From CAZXVU01 sp964644465 (GTDB lineage Bacteria; Chlamydiota; Chlamydiia; Chlamydiales; SM23-39): a stretch of DNA of 5,980 nt. The stretch lies in NCBI GenBank assembly GCA_964644465.1, contig CAZXVU010000117.1, positions 1-5,980 on the forward strand, in the 5' to 3' direction. The notes beneath the pieces were generated by a model that was not told the DNA's origin, did no database searches, and was given only the letters and a program-made list of their open reading frames with translations. A program made the position numbers and the translations under genes. Of the stretch, positions 1-5,372 are shown piece by piece. Each line of letters starts with the position of its first letter. The stretch's first letter is position 1.

Positions 1-53
1 TTCGCATTTCGTATTTTCGTCAACAGTTCAGCAATCGGATCATTAAATGCCAT
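1..53 (-). CDS. rpsH: 30S ribosomal protein S8, N-terminal fragment
   Basis: Only the first 17 complete codons are in the window, reading MAFNDPIAELLTKIRNA in reverse from the ATG at 51-53; the rest runs off the left edge. This is the canonical S8 start, D-P-I-A-x-x-L-T-x-I-R-N-A. S8 is a primary 16S rRNA binder of the small-subunit central domain, and in E. coli it represses the spc operon by binding mRNA near the L5 gene. A GAGAGAG purine run lies in the 11-base gap after rplE and ends a few bases before the ATG, a plausible ribosome binding site. The identity is firm because the motif is distinctive and the position after L5 fits; nothing can be said of the C-terminal part. Confidence 0.93.
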   Translation of the reverse strand, partial: MAFNDPIAELLTKIRNA

Positions 54-64
54 AATTCTCTCTC

Positions 65-598
65 TTACTTAAATGGAAAGCCCAAAAGGGTCAGTAATTC
101 TACACAATCATCATCGTTTTGCGCCGTGGTCACGAGGGTCACGTTCATACCCTGTGTTCTCTTGACTTTGTCCAAGTTGATTTCAGGAAAAATTTGCTGG
201 TCGGTGATGCCAAAGCTATAATTTCCTCTTCCATCGCACTTTTTCCCAAACCCACGAAAGTCGTGGATACGAGGCGAAACAATATTACAAAAACGATCTA
301 AAAAGTCGTACATTCTCTTTCCACGCAAAGTGACCATGAGCCCTACTGGCTGGTCTTCGCGCAATTTGAAATTGGAAATCGCTTTTTTCGAACGTGTAAC
401 TACGGGTCTCTGTCCAGATAACATAGCCAATTCATCGCTATGTTCTTGAAGCGCATTTTTATCTTTAAGCGCTTCCGCCAATCCCATGCTGATTACGATC
501 TTTTTCAGGACTGGGAGAGCCATCGGGCTGCGCTCAGGATGCCGCGACTTCATCTCCGAGACAATTTCTTCTTTAAATTTCTTGTATAATCTAGACAT
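65..598 (-). CDS. rplE: 50S ribosomal protein L5
   Basis: Large-subunit protein L5 binds 5S rRNA in the central protuberance and contacts P-site tRNA and the small-subunit head. It has 177 residues, typical for bacteria. Family blocks in order: PVLKKIVISMGLAEA (29-43), ELAMLSGQRPVVTRSKKAI (56-74), FKLREDQPVGLMVTLRG (77-93), MYDFLDRFCNIVSPRIHDFRG (96-116), GRGNYSFGITDQQIFPEI (123-140) and QGMNVTLVTTA (149-159). The ISMGLAEA wording in place of the common VNMG-type text, and the FCNIVSPRI stretch, resemble recalled chlamydial L5. A GGAAG sits 4 bases before the ATG. After its TAA, the next gene 11 bases on is S8, not the S14 gene found in most bacteria. Confidence 0.97.
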   Translation of the reverse strand: MSRLYKKFKEEIVSEMKSRHPERSPMALPVLKKIVISMGLAEALKDKNALQEHSDELAMLSGQRPVVTRSKKAISNFKLREDQPVGLMVTLRGKRMYDFLDRFCNIVSPRIHDFRGFGKKCDGRGNYSFGITDQQIFPEINLDKVKRTQGMNVTLVTTAQNDDDCVELLTLLGFPFK

Positions 599-612
599 TT
601 TCTTCCATCTTT

Positions 613-948
613 CTATGCAGGTTTTTTAACCGAACGATAGACGTGTTCTTTGGCGCCAGCTTTATATACTAGCTCGCGCTTCCCGTTCTTCTCTTGCTTT
701 ACACTAACTTTCAGGCGTTTACCTTCTTTATCGCAGAGGCATACATTGGAAATGTGGATCGGTACTTCCATCTCTACAATTCGTCCGCCGCCTTGAGTCT
801 GCTGTGTGGGACGCATATGTTTCTTTCGAACATTGATCCCTTGAATGATGACCCGTTCTTCGCTGCGGGAGAGTACCTCTCCAGTCTTGCCTTTGTCGTT
901 ACCTGCGATTACGACCACTCGGTCGCCCTTGCGTATCCATTTGCTCAT
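613..948 (-). CDS. rplX: 50S ribosomal protein L24
   Basis: Large-subunit protein L24, an assembly initiator that binds the 5' region of 23S rRNA near the tunnel exit. The protein has 111 residues, close to the family range of about 100-115. A KOW motif is visible near the N-terminus as KGDRVVVIAGNDKGKTGEVL (7-26), followed by INVRKKHMRPTQQ (38-50), a GGGRIVEMEVPIHISNV block (53-69) and the C-terminal CDKEGKR strand turn (72-78). The ATG is preceded by GAGG about 10-11 bases upstream, inside the last codons of rplN. It ends with TAG, 14 bases before rplE, in the normal L14-L24-L5 order. Confidence 0.96.
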   Translation of the reverse strand: MSKWIRKGDRVVVIAGNDKGKTGEVLSRSEERVIIQGINVRKKHMRPTQQTQGGGRIVEMEVPIHISNVCLCDKEGKRLKVSVKQEKNGKRELVYKAGAKEHVYRSVKKPA

Positions 949-950
949 AA

Positions 951-1319
951 TTATATTACCTCAGGGGCCAAGGAACTGATCTTTACGAACCCGCCATCGC
1001 GAACTTCGCGGGCAATGGGTCCAAAGATACGGGTTCCACGGGGGTTATTCTTATCATCGATGATCACGCAGCTATTATCGTAAAATCGGAGCAATGATCC
1101 ATCTGGCCGTCGGATATAGCTTTTCGTCCTTACGACTACTGCCTTTATGACTTCCCCTTTTTTCACCGTTCCCTTAGGATCGGCTTCTTTGACGGAACAT
1201 ACGATGAGATCCCCTACGCGAGCATATCTTTTTCGCGTTCCACCGAGGACTTTAAAGCATCGTACCCGCTTTGCTCCGGTATTATCTGCTACTTCCAGAT
1301 CAGTTTCTTGTTGAATCAT
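951..1319 (-). CDS. rplN: 50S ribosomal protein L14
   Basis: Large-subunit protein L14 lies at the subunit interface, forming bridges with 16S rRNA, and in other bacteria is the binding partner of silencing factor RsfS. It is exactly the usual 122 residues. Signatures are ADNTGAKRVRCFKVLGG (11-27), YARVGDLIVCSVKEA (32-46), the KKGEVIKAVVVRTK strand (53-66), DNSCVIIDD (81-89) and the strongly conserved GTRIFGPIAREVR (95-107). The start is ATG with a modest GGA six bases upstream. In the classical layout L14 opens the spc operon after S17; the 18-base gap here shows no promoter or terminator that I can recognise, so the two groups are probably transcribed together. It ends with TAA, 2 bases before rplX. 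Confidence 0.98.
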   Translation of the reverse strand: MIQQETDLEVADNTGAKRVRCFKVLGGTRKRYARVGDLIVCSVKEADPKGTVKKGEVIKAVVVRTKSYIRRPDGSLLRFYDNSCVIIDDKNNPRGTRIFGPIAREVRDGGFVKISSLAPEVI

Positions 1320-1337
1320 AATATTTCCAAATTCGTT

Positions 1338-1589
1338 TTAGAGAACCTCGACCACACGCCATCTCTTCAACTTAGAGAGCGGGCGAGTCTCCATAATGCG
1401 GACTTTTTGACCGATGGAGAGGGCATTGGTTTCGTCGTGTGCGTAATATTTTTTCGACCGCTCGATGACTTTAGCATATTTTGCATGCCGCACCTTGCGA
1501 GTTACACTTACAGTGACCGTTTTATCCATTTTATTGGAAATCACAGTCCCGATATTTTCTTTTCGTCTGCCACGAGTTTCTGCGCTCAT
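1338..1589 (-). CDS. rpsQ: 30S ribosomal protein S17
   Basis: Small-subunit protein S17, an OB-fold primary binder of the 16S rRNA 5' domain. It has 83 residues, as expected. Motifs in order are GRRKENIGTVISNKMDKTVTV (7-27), the RKVRHAKYAKVIERSKKYYAHDE basic loop (31-53) and the C-terminal IGQKVRIMETRPLSKLKRWRVVEV (59-82), which ends in the near-invariant RPLSKxKRW. The ATG overlaps the rpmC stop by 4 bases and has AAGGGG 5 bases upstream, so translation is probably coupled to L29. It ends with TAA, followed by the longest gap in the window (18 bases) before rplN; that gap holds only a weak TTGGAAA ribosome binding site. Confidence 0.97.
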   Translation of the reverse strand: MSAETRGRRKENIGTVISNKMDKTVTVSVTRKVRHAKYAKVIERSKKYYAHDETNALSIGQKVRIMETRPLSKLKRWRVVEVL

Positions 1590-1795
1590 GCGATCCCCTT
1601 TTGTTTTTGGGTCAAGAATGTAAGAATGCGCGCTTTGTTTTTTCGCATTTCTTTGATCAAATGTGGCTTGTCAACTTTTCTCTGTACTGACAACTCATTG
1701 CGCATCTTAAATAGTTGCTGATCGAGATCGTGTGCAGAGGCTTTCAAATCATCTACTGATTGATCGCGGAGTTCTTTTTTCTTCTTCTTTGCCAT
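1586..1795 (-). CDS. rpmC: 50S ribosomal protein L29
   Basis: Small large-subunit protein L29, a two-helix protein next to L23 at the tunnel exit. The 69-residue length is normal. It opens with a run of lysines, MAKKKKKELRDQ, then the first helix SVDDLKASAHDLDQQLFKMRNELSVQ (13-38), containing the L-x-x-x-L-F-x-x-R spacing typical of the family, and a second basic helix HLIKEMRKNKARILTFLTQK (45-64). GGAGAG followed by AG lies roughly 8 bases upstream of the ATG, within the end of rplP. Its TGA stop overlaps the rpsQ start as ATGA. Short and divergent on its own, but sequence pattern and its place between L16 and S17 settle the identity. Confidence 0.95.
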   Translation of the reverse strand: MAKKKKKELRDQSVDDLKASAHDLDQQLFKMRNELSVQRKVDKPHLIKEMRKNKARILTFLTQKQKGIA

Positions 1796-1798
1796 AAA

Positions 1799-2218
1799 TT
1801 ATACTCTCTCCAAACGCTCGACAAATTTTGTACGGACGGGCAGTTTTGCTGCTGCAAGACGCAAAGCTTCTTGCGCTTCTTCCCGAGTCACTCCGCCCAC
1901 TTCAAAAAGGATTCTGCCAGGTCGAATTGTCGCGACATAATGATCAGTAGCTCCTTTACCAGTACCCATACGTGTTTCCGCCGGTTTCTTAGAAACAGGC
2001 TTATCTGGGAATACACGGATCCAAACTTGCCCTTTACGGCTAAAAGTTCGGGAGATTGTGACACGGCATGCCTCAATCTGTTGTGCAGTCAGCCAACAGC
2101 GGTCTAATGATTGCATTCCAAATTCACCGAATTCGATGAATGCTCCGCCTTTTGCAAGGCCGGTCATTTTTCCTTTTTGCTGCTTTCGAAATTTCGTTCG
2201 CTTAGGACCAGTCGCCAT
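1799..2218 (-). CDS. rplP: 50S ribosomal protein L16
   Basis: Large-subunit protein L16 lies near the A and P tRNA sites and helps organise the central protuberance. It has 139 residues, near the usual 136-140. Recognisable blocks are PKRTKFRKQQKGKMTGLAKG (5-24), the EFGMQSLDRCWLTAQQIEACR stretch (32-52), KGQVWIRVFPDKPVSKKPAE (62-81), RMGTGKGATDHYVA (83-96), PGRILFEVGGV and LAAAKLPVRTKFV. Arg83 aligns with E. coli Arg81, the target of the RoxA/YcfD hydroxylase; whether a hydroxylase exists here is unknown. KPAETRMG and the RLERV-type end match recalled chlamydial L16. GGGAG lies 7 bases upstream inside the rpsC 3' end. It ends with TAA, 3 bases before rpmC. Confidence 0.97.
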   Translation of the reverse strand: MATGPKRTKFRKQQKGKMTGLAKGGAFIEFGEFGMQSLDRCWLTAQQIEACRVTISRTFSRKGQVWIRVFPDKPVSKKPAETRMGTGKGATDHYVATIRPGRILFEVGGVTREEAQEALRLAAAKLPVRTKFVERLERV

Positions 2219-2220
2219 GA

Positions 2221-2877
2221 TTAAGCTCCCACTGCGGTTTTAAATTGCGTCTTAACTTCTTCACCGCGGTTGATCCAAACTTTTACGCCGATCGATCCAT
2301 AAGTTGTTTCAGCTCGCCCTTGAGCGTAATCAATGTCGGCTCTCAGTGTATGCAATGGAATACGTCCTTCTTTGTACCATTCAACGCGGGCGATCTCTGC
2401 ACCACCAATACGTCCTGATACTTGTACTTTGATACCAGCCGCTCCAGCATCCATGCTCGTTTGCATCGCCTTCTTTAAAATGCGGCGGAAAGGGATTCGG
2501 CGCTCTAGCTGTTTCGCAATACCATCTGCCACGAGTTTTGCATCGAGGTCAGGGCGCTTGATTTCTTCAACTTCAACCCAGACTTCTTTTCCAGTCAGCT
2601 CGCGAAGCTCATTTTTCAATACATCGATCTCAGCGCCTTTTTTCCCGATAACTAGTCCGGGTCTAGACGTCATGATCGTGACTTCGATTTTGCCGCTCAT
2701 CCGCTTGATCTGAAAGCGGGAAGCGCCCTGGCATGCAGGCTTAGTCATAAGAAGTTTTCGGATCTTACGGTCTTCGCCAATGAGCGATCCAAATTCTTGT
2801 TTGTTAGCGAACCAATTGGAGAGCCATCTCTTTCGCGTTACGAGGCGGAATCCAGTAGGTGATACTTTTTGTCCCAT
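2221..2877 (-). CDS. rpsC: 30S ribosomal protein S3
   Basis: Small-subunit protein S3 forms part of the mRNA entry channel. It has 218 residues, a little shorter than the 233 of E. coli because of a shorter C-terminal tail. The start MGQKVSPTGFRL is the family N-terminus. A KH domain is visible with its GXXG-type loop in GLVIGKKGAEID (74-85), preceded by KRMSGKIEVTIMTSRP. Residues Arg131, Arg132 and Lys135 match the positions linked to mRNA helicase activity in E. coli S3. The C-terminal domain carries KVQVSGRIGGAEIAR, GRIPLHTLRADIDY and GSIGVKVWI. A GAGAG purine run 6 bases before the ATG is the likely ribosome binding site. It ends with TAA, 2 bases before rplP. KRMSGKIEVTI and REL-TGKEVWVE wording resembles chlamydial S3. 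Confidence 0.98.
   Translation of the reverse strand: MGQKVSPTGFRLVTRKRWLSNWFANKQEFGSLIGEDRKIRKLLMTKPACQGASRFQIKRMSGKIEVTIMTSRPGLVIGKKGAEIDVLKNELRELTGKEVWVEVEEIKRPDLDAKLVADGIAKQLERRIPFRRILKKAMQTSMDAGAAGIKVQVSGRIGGAEIARVEWYKEGRIPLHTLRADIDYAQGRAETTYGSIGVKVWINRGEEVKTQFKTAVGA
2226..2230 (-). promoter_or_regulatory. Ribosome binding site for rplP inside rpsC
   Basis: The minus strand reads GGGAG, 7 bases before the rplP ATG and within the last codons of rpsC. Only 2 bases separate the two genes, so the site must lie in the upstream coding region. Confidence 0.65.
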
Positions 2878-2893
2878 TGCTATCTCTCTTTTC

Positions 2894-3235
2894 CTATGGT
2901 GTCTCAGTCGTCAGGACGATTGTAAAATGGCTCGTCCGCTTATTGACTGGTACGGATGAACCGCGGCTGCGCGCTTTCGCCCTTCTCAGGATTGGTCCTG
3001 GATCGACACGTACTTCGTGCACTTTGAGCGTTTCCCGTCTGGCGTCTAATTGCGTTTCTGCATTAGCCACTGCGCTATCTAGGGTCTTCTTAATTAAACG
3101 TCCGCCTCTTAGCTTTGAATACATCAGCTGAAGAGACGCACTTTCCACACTCAGACCTCGAATCAGATCCGCTGCATAACGGGCTTTTCGGGGCGATATT
3201 CTAACATATTTCGTAACCGCTCTAGCAAATTGCAT
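2894..3235 (-). CDS. rplV: 50S ribosomal protein L22
   Basis: Large-subunit protein L22 binds all domains of 23S rRNA, and its beta-hairpin forms part of the exit-tunnel constriction with L4. The 113-residue length is typical. Landmarks are YVRISPRKARYAADLIRG (10-27), the helix KKTLDSAVANAE (49-60), and the hairpin region EVRVDPGPILRRAKARSRG (74-92) followed by the invariant KRTSHFTIVL (99-108). The hairpin tip is where macrolide-resistance changes occur in other bacteria; nothing obviously deleted is seen here. The start is ATG with a strong GGAGG 10 bases upstream, lying inside the glycine codons that end rpsS. It ends with TAG, 16 bases before rpsC. The ordering S19-L22-S3 is the normal S10-operon arrangement. 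Confidence 0.97.
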   Translation of the reverse strand: MQFARAVTKYVRISPRKARYAADLIRGLSVESASLQLMYSKLRGGRLIKKTLDSAVANAETQLDARRETLKVHEVRVDPGPILRRAKARSRGSSVPVNKRTSHFTIVLTTETP

Positions 3236-3238
3236 TGT

Positions 3239-3544
3239 TTACCCGCCTCCTGCCGGCGCTGCCGCCGCTGCTACTGCTGCAGCAGATTTCTTTGGATGTC
3301 CTTTGAACGTTCGGGTAGGAGAGAATTCGCCTAAACGATGTCCAACCATATTCTCCGACACATAGACAGATATAAATTTTTTCCCGTTATGTACATCGAA
3401 TGTTTGTCCCACCATTTCGGGGATGATCATCGATCTTCTCGACCAAGTCTTGATGACCTTCTTTGCGCCCTCTTTGATGTTCTTATCAACCTTAACCATC
3501 AAATGGTGGTCGACAAAGGGTCCTTTTTTCAGAGATCTTCCCAT
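3239..3544 (-). CDS. rpsS: 30S ribosomal protein S19 with Ala/Gly-rich C-terminal tail
   Basis: Small-subunit head protein S19, which pairs with S13 near the A-site finger of 23S rRNA. Residues 1-86 are a standard S19: MGRSLKKGPFVDHHL, KTWSRRSMIIPEMVGQTFDV, HNGKKFISVYV, and VGHRLGEFSPTRTFKGH. The family usually ends soon after this last motif at about 88-93 residues. Here residues 87-101 add a low-complexity tail, SAAAVAAAAAPAGGG, encoded by GC-rich alanine and glycine codons (3242-3286). The frame is open through this tail to a TAA stop 3 bases before rplV. AAGG at a spacing of 7 precedes the ATG, within the end of rplB. The tail could be disordered or could have arisen by codon-repeat slippage; its function is unknown. 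The core identity is very secure. Confidence 0.97.
   Translation of the reverse strand: MGRSLKKGPFVDHHLMVKVDKNIKEGAKKVIKTWSRRSMIIPEMVGQTFDVHNGKKFISVYVSENMVGHRLGEFSPTRTFKGHPKKSAAAVAAAAAPAGGG
3246..3250 (-). promoter_or_regulatory. Strong ribosome binding site for rplV inside rpsS
   Basis: On the minus strand this reads GGAGG, 10 bases before the rplV ATG. It falls within the codons for the last glycines of S19, so the same bases encode the S19 tail and recruit ribosomes for L22. Read directly from the sequence; its use in translation is inferred. Confidence 0.75.
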
Positions 3545-3548
3545 GCAA

Positions 3549-4370
3549 CTACCTTCGCTCTTTTACTATCCATTTTCTCGTTTTCTTACTGGAACGTGTT
3601 CGGAAACCTTTCGTAAATTGGGCCCACGGTGTTTGTGGGTGATTTCCTTTACTGCGTCCTTCGCCACCGCCATGTGGGTGGTCTACTGGGTTCATTGCCA
3701 CGCCTCGAACCGTAGGACGGATACCCATCCATCGGGAACGGCCGGCTTTGCCGATTACGCGTAAATTATGTTCCGCGTTTGATACGGCGCCGAAAGTGGC
3801 CCTGCAATTTTCATTGATCATGCGCACTTCGCCAGAGGGCATTCTAATCGTCGCATACCCATTGCCTCGAGCTAAAAGCTGCGCTGAAAGTCCTGCAGAT
3901 CTCACCATCTGTCCGCCTCTTCCAGGATGAAGCTCAACATTATGAATCACAGAACCGAGCGGCATGAACTTGAGGCGCATGCAGCATCCAATTTTAAATG
4001 GAGGTTCATCGCTTGTATTCACTACATCGCCGGTTTTAATGCCTTGGGGCGCCAGGATGAATCTTTTCTCGCCATCTTGATAATGAATCAGTGCAATGAG
4101 CGCCGATCTGTTCGGATCGTACTCTACTGAATAAACAGTGGCTGGAATGTTCTCCTTATCGCGTTTAAAGTCGATGATACGGAGCATTCTTTTAGCGCCT
4201 CCGCCTTTATGGCGGCAAGTGATGTGTCCGCTATGGTTCCGTCCATTGGTACGGCGCTTCGGAGTTAACAGCGACTTCGGGATGGGTTTCTCGCTGGGGG
4301 CCAATTCAAGAAACTTTGGGAGAACCAGCTTTCTTTGCCCAGGAGTCACAGGTCGAAATAATTTAGGCAT
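3549..4370 (-). CDS. rplB: 50S ribosomal protein L2
   Basis: Large-subunit protein L2, one of the most conserved ribosomal proteins, needed for subunit association and for the peptidyl transferase region of 23S rRNA. It has 273 residues, normal for bacteria. Hallmarks include GHITCRHKGGGAKR (48-61), IDFKRDK (66-72), the SVEYDPNRSALIALI strand (81-95), FILAPQGIKTGD (104-115), HNVELHPGRGGQMVRSAG (143-160), MPSGEVR, and the C-terminal AMNPVDHPHGGGEGR (225-239) containing the conserved histidine corresponding to E. coli His229. The pair IGCCM (128-131 region) is also found in recalled chlamydial L2. It is preceded by GAGGA at a spacing of 7, overlapping the rplW stop, and is followed after 4 bases by rpsS. 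The protein is complete, ending RKWIVKERR. Confidence 0.98.
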   Translation of the reverse strand: MPKLFRPVTPGQRKLVLPKFLELAPSEKPIPKSLLTPKRRTNGRNHSGHITCRHKGGGAKRMLRIIDFKRDKENIPATVYSVEYDPNRSALIALIHYQDGEKRFILAPQGIKTGDVVNTSDEPPFKIGCCMRLKFMPLGSVIHNVELHPGRGGQMVRSAGLSAQLLARGNGYATIRMPSGEVRMINENCRATFGAVSNAEHNLRVIGKAGRSRWMGIRPTVRGVAMNPVDHPHGGGEGRSKGNHPQTPWAQFTKGFRTRSSKKTRKWIVKERR

Positions 4371-4377
4371 ACCTAAT

Positions 4378-4382
4378 TCCTC
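4378..4382 (-). promoter_or_regulatory. Ribosome binding site for rplB overlapping the rplW stop
   Basis: The minus strand reads TGAGGA, in which the TGA is the rplW stop codon and GAGGA lies 7 bases before the rplB ATG. A ribosome finishing L23 would stop on the L2 binding site, consistent with coupled translation. The activity is inferred from match and spacing. Confidence 0.7.
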
Positions 4383-4710
4383 ACACTTGCTCGTCGATAG
4401 CGTCGCCGGCTCTAAGAGTCACAATCGCTTTTTTGAATCCGGCTGTTTTACCTGCAAAACCTCTGACGCGTCTCTTTTTAGAGCCGACATTCACGGTATT
4501 TACAGATACGACTTTAATTTTCTTATCTGCATAGATCTGTTCGAGGGCCCACGCAATTTGCGTTTTATTGGCTTTCGGATCGACATTAAAAACTACTTTA
4601 GGAGAATTGCAGCGGCTTACAGAGGGATTGCTCTTAGCATGCTGCAAATTTTCCAAAACTCGGCTTTTTTCGGTCACACGCCGGCATTTGATAATATCGT
4701 AGGGTTTCAT
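4381..4710 (-). CDS. rplW: 50S ribosomal protein L23
   Basis: Large-subunit protein L23 sits at the polypeptide exit, where it docks trigger factor and contacts SRP. The 109-residue protein begins MKPYDIIKCRRVTEKS; Glu14 in the VTEK motif aligns with E. coli Glu18 in VSEK, the residue required for trigger factor binding. The C-terminal half shows VVSVNTVNVGSKKRRVRGF and TAGFKKAIVTLRAGD, the usual basic extended loop and last strand. Residues about 24-38 (AKSNPSVSRCNSPKV) form a segment longer than the E. coli equivalent between helix 1 and the first strand; recalled chlamydial L23 proteins also carry extra residues here. Its ATG lies in an ATGA overlap with the rplD stop, with AGGTG just upstream, suggesting translational coupling to L4. 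It ends with TGA, 10 bases before rplB. Confidence 0.96.
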   Translation of the reverse strand: MKPYDIIKCRRVTEKSRVLENLQHAKSNPSVSRCNSPKVVFNVDPKANKTQIAWALEQIYADKKIKVVSVNTVNVGSKKRRVRGFAGKTAGFKKAIVTLRAGDAIDEQV

Positions 4711-5369
4711 GATGCACCTAAAATCGAGAGAAATTCATTCAATGCTGACTCTAGGATTACAAGATCCTGGCAGCGCGCTAACTCATAACCATTTATCTGT
4801 GGAATCAGCGAATATTCTTTTTTCGGAATATTTCGGAAGCTTTTCACGAGATTTACATGGGGATTGCCCATCTCTCCTGATTCGCCTTTGCTTTCCCCTA
4901 AGATAAGAATGCGGCGGTTACCCACTTGAATCTTATCGAAGAATTCCATCATCTTTTTCGTTTTCGGATGCTTCAGGTCGCCTTTATGGAGCACATGGAC
5001 TTGATTCGCTTTGATTTTTTCTGCAATCAGGGAGCGGATCGCAGCTCGGCGCTCTTTTTTATTGATGCGCACGTGCATGTCGAATTTTGGTTTCGGGCCA
5101 AAAACAATCCCTCCACCTTTATATTGGGGAGCTGCTAGATCGCCTTGACGCGAACGGCCTTGGCCCTTTTGTGGGTGAGGCTTTTTCCCAGTTCGGTTGA
5201 TTTCCTTCCGAACTTTTGTGCTAGCTGACCATTGGCGCGCATTCTTTCTCAGCGCAACGATGTAATCTTTTACGGATTGTGGGTGGGCTGATACTTCTAA
5301 AAGAGCATCATCTATTTGGACCCCAGCCAATTCCTTACCTGTTAAATCATATTTCTTAAGTGTTGCCAC
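4707..5369 (-). CDS. rplD: 50S ribosomal protein L4
   Basis: Large-subunit protein L4, whose extended loop lines the upper exit tunnel and whose globular domain binds 23S rRNA domain I. The protein has 220 residues, slightly longer than the roughly 200 of E. coli. The tunnel-loop signature is clear: RQWSAS (45-50), then KKPHPQKGQGRSRQG (62-76) and the GGGIVFGPKPKFD block (85-97), followed by the basic NKKERRAAIRSLI helix. The start codon is GTG (5367-5369 read in reverse), preceded by GAGGGG at a spacing of 7, and it gives the family-like N-terminus MATLKKYDLTGKE. The gene lies 3 bases after rplC and overlaps rplW by ATGA. In E. coli L4 also represses its own operon through the mRNA leader; no such leader is in this window, so that role cannot be assessed. 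The wording resembles chlamydial L4. Confidence 0.97.
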   Translation of the reverse strand: MATLKKYDLTGKELAGVQIDDALLEVSAHPQSVKDYIVALRKNARQWSASTKVRKEINRTGKKPHPQKGQGRSRQGDLAAPQYKGGGIVFGPKPKFDMHVRINKKERRAAIRSLIAEKIKANQVHVLHKGDLKHPKTKKMMEFFDKIQVGNRRILILGESKGESGEMGNPHVNLVKSFRNIPKKEYSLIPQINGYELARCQDLVILESALNEFLSILGAS

Positions 5370-5372
5370 GGC

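Noticed and set aside
694..1083. Plus-strand open frame opposite L24 and L14.
   Set aside because: It crosses the boundary of two certain genes and has no recognisable motifs; it is a chance frame.
1320..1337. Possible promoter or terminator in the 18-base gap between S17 and L14.
   Set aside because: The gap is too short for both promoter boxes, has no hairpin with a T run, and contains only a weak ribosome binding site.
1770..1795. A-rich run AAAAAAG in the lysine codons at the start of L29, a possible frameshift slippery site.
   Set aside because: The run is not in the frame required for a -1 slip of the X-XXY-YYZ type, the gene is intact in one frame, and lysine runs are common at ribosomal protein ends.
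3423..3764. Plus-strand open frame opposite rpsS and the end of rplB, with hydrophobic stretches.
   Set aside because: Hydrophobic residues arise from the complement of lysine and arginine codons in ribosomal genes. Secure genes occupy the other strand.
4138..4788. A 216-codon plus-strand open frame opposite rplB, rplW and the end of rplD.
   Set aside because: It spans parts of three well-recognised genes on the other strand, its translation resembles no family I know, and I see no convincing ribosome binding site. It is a shadow frame.
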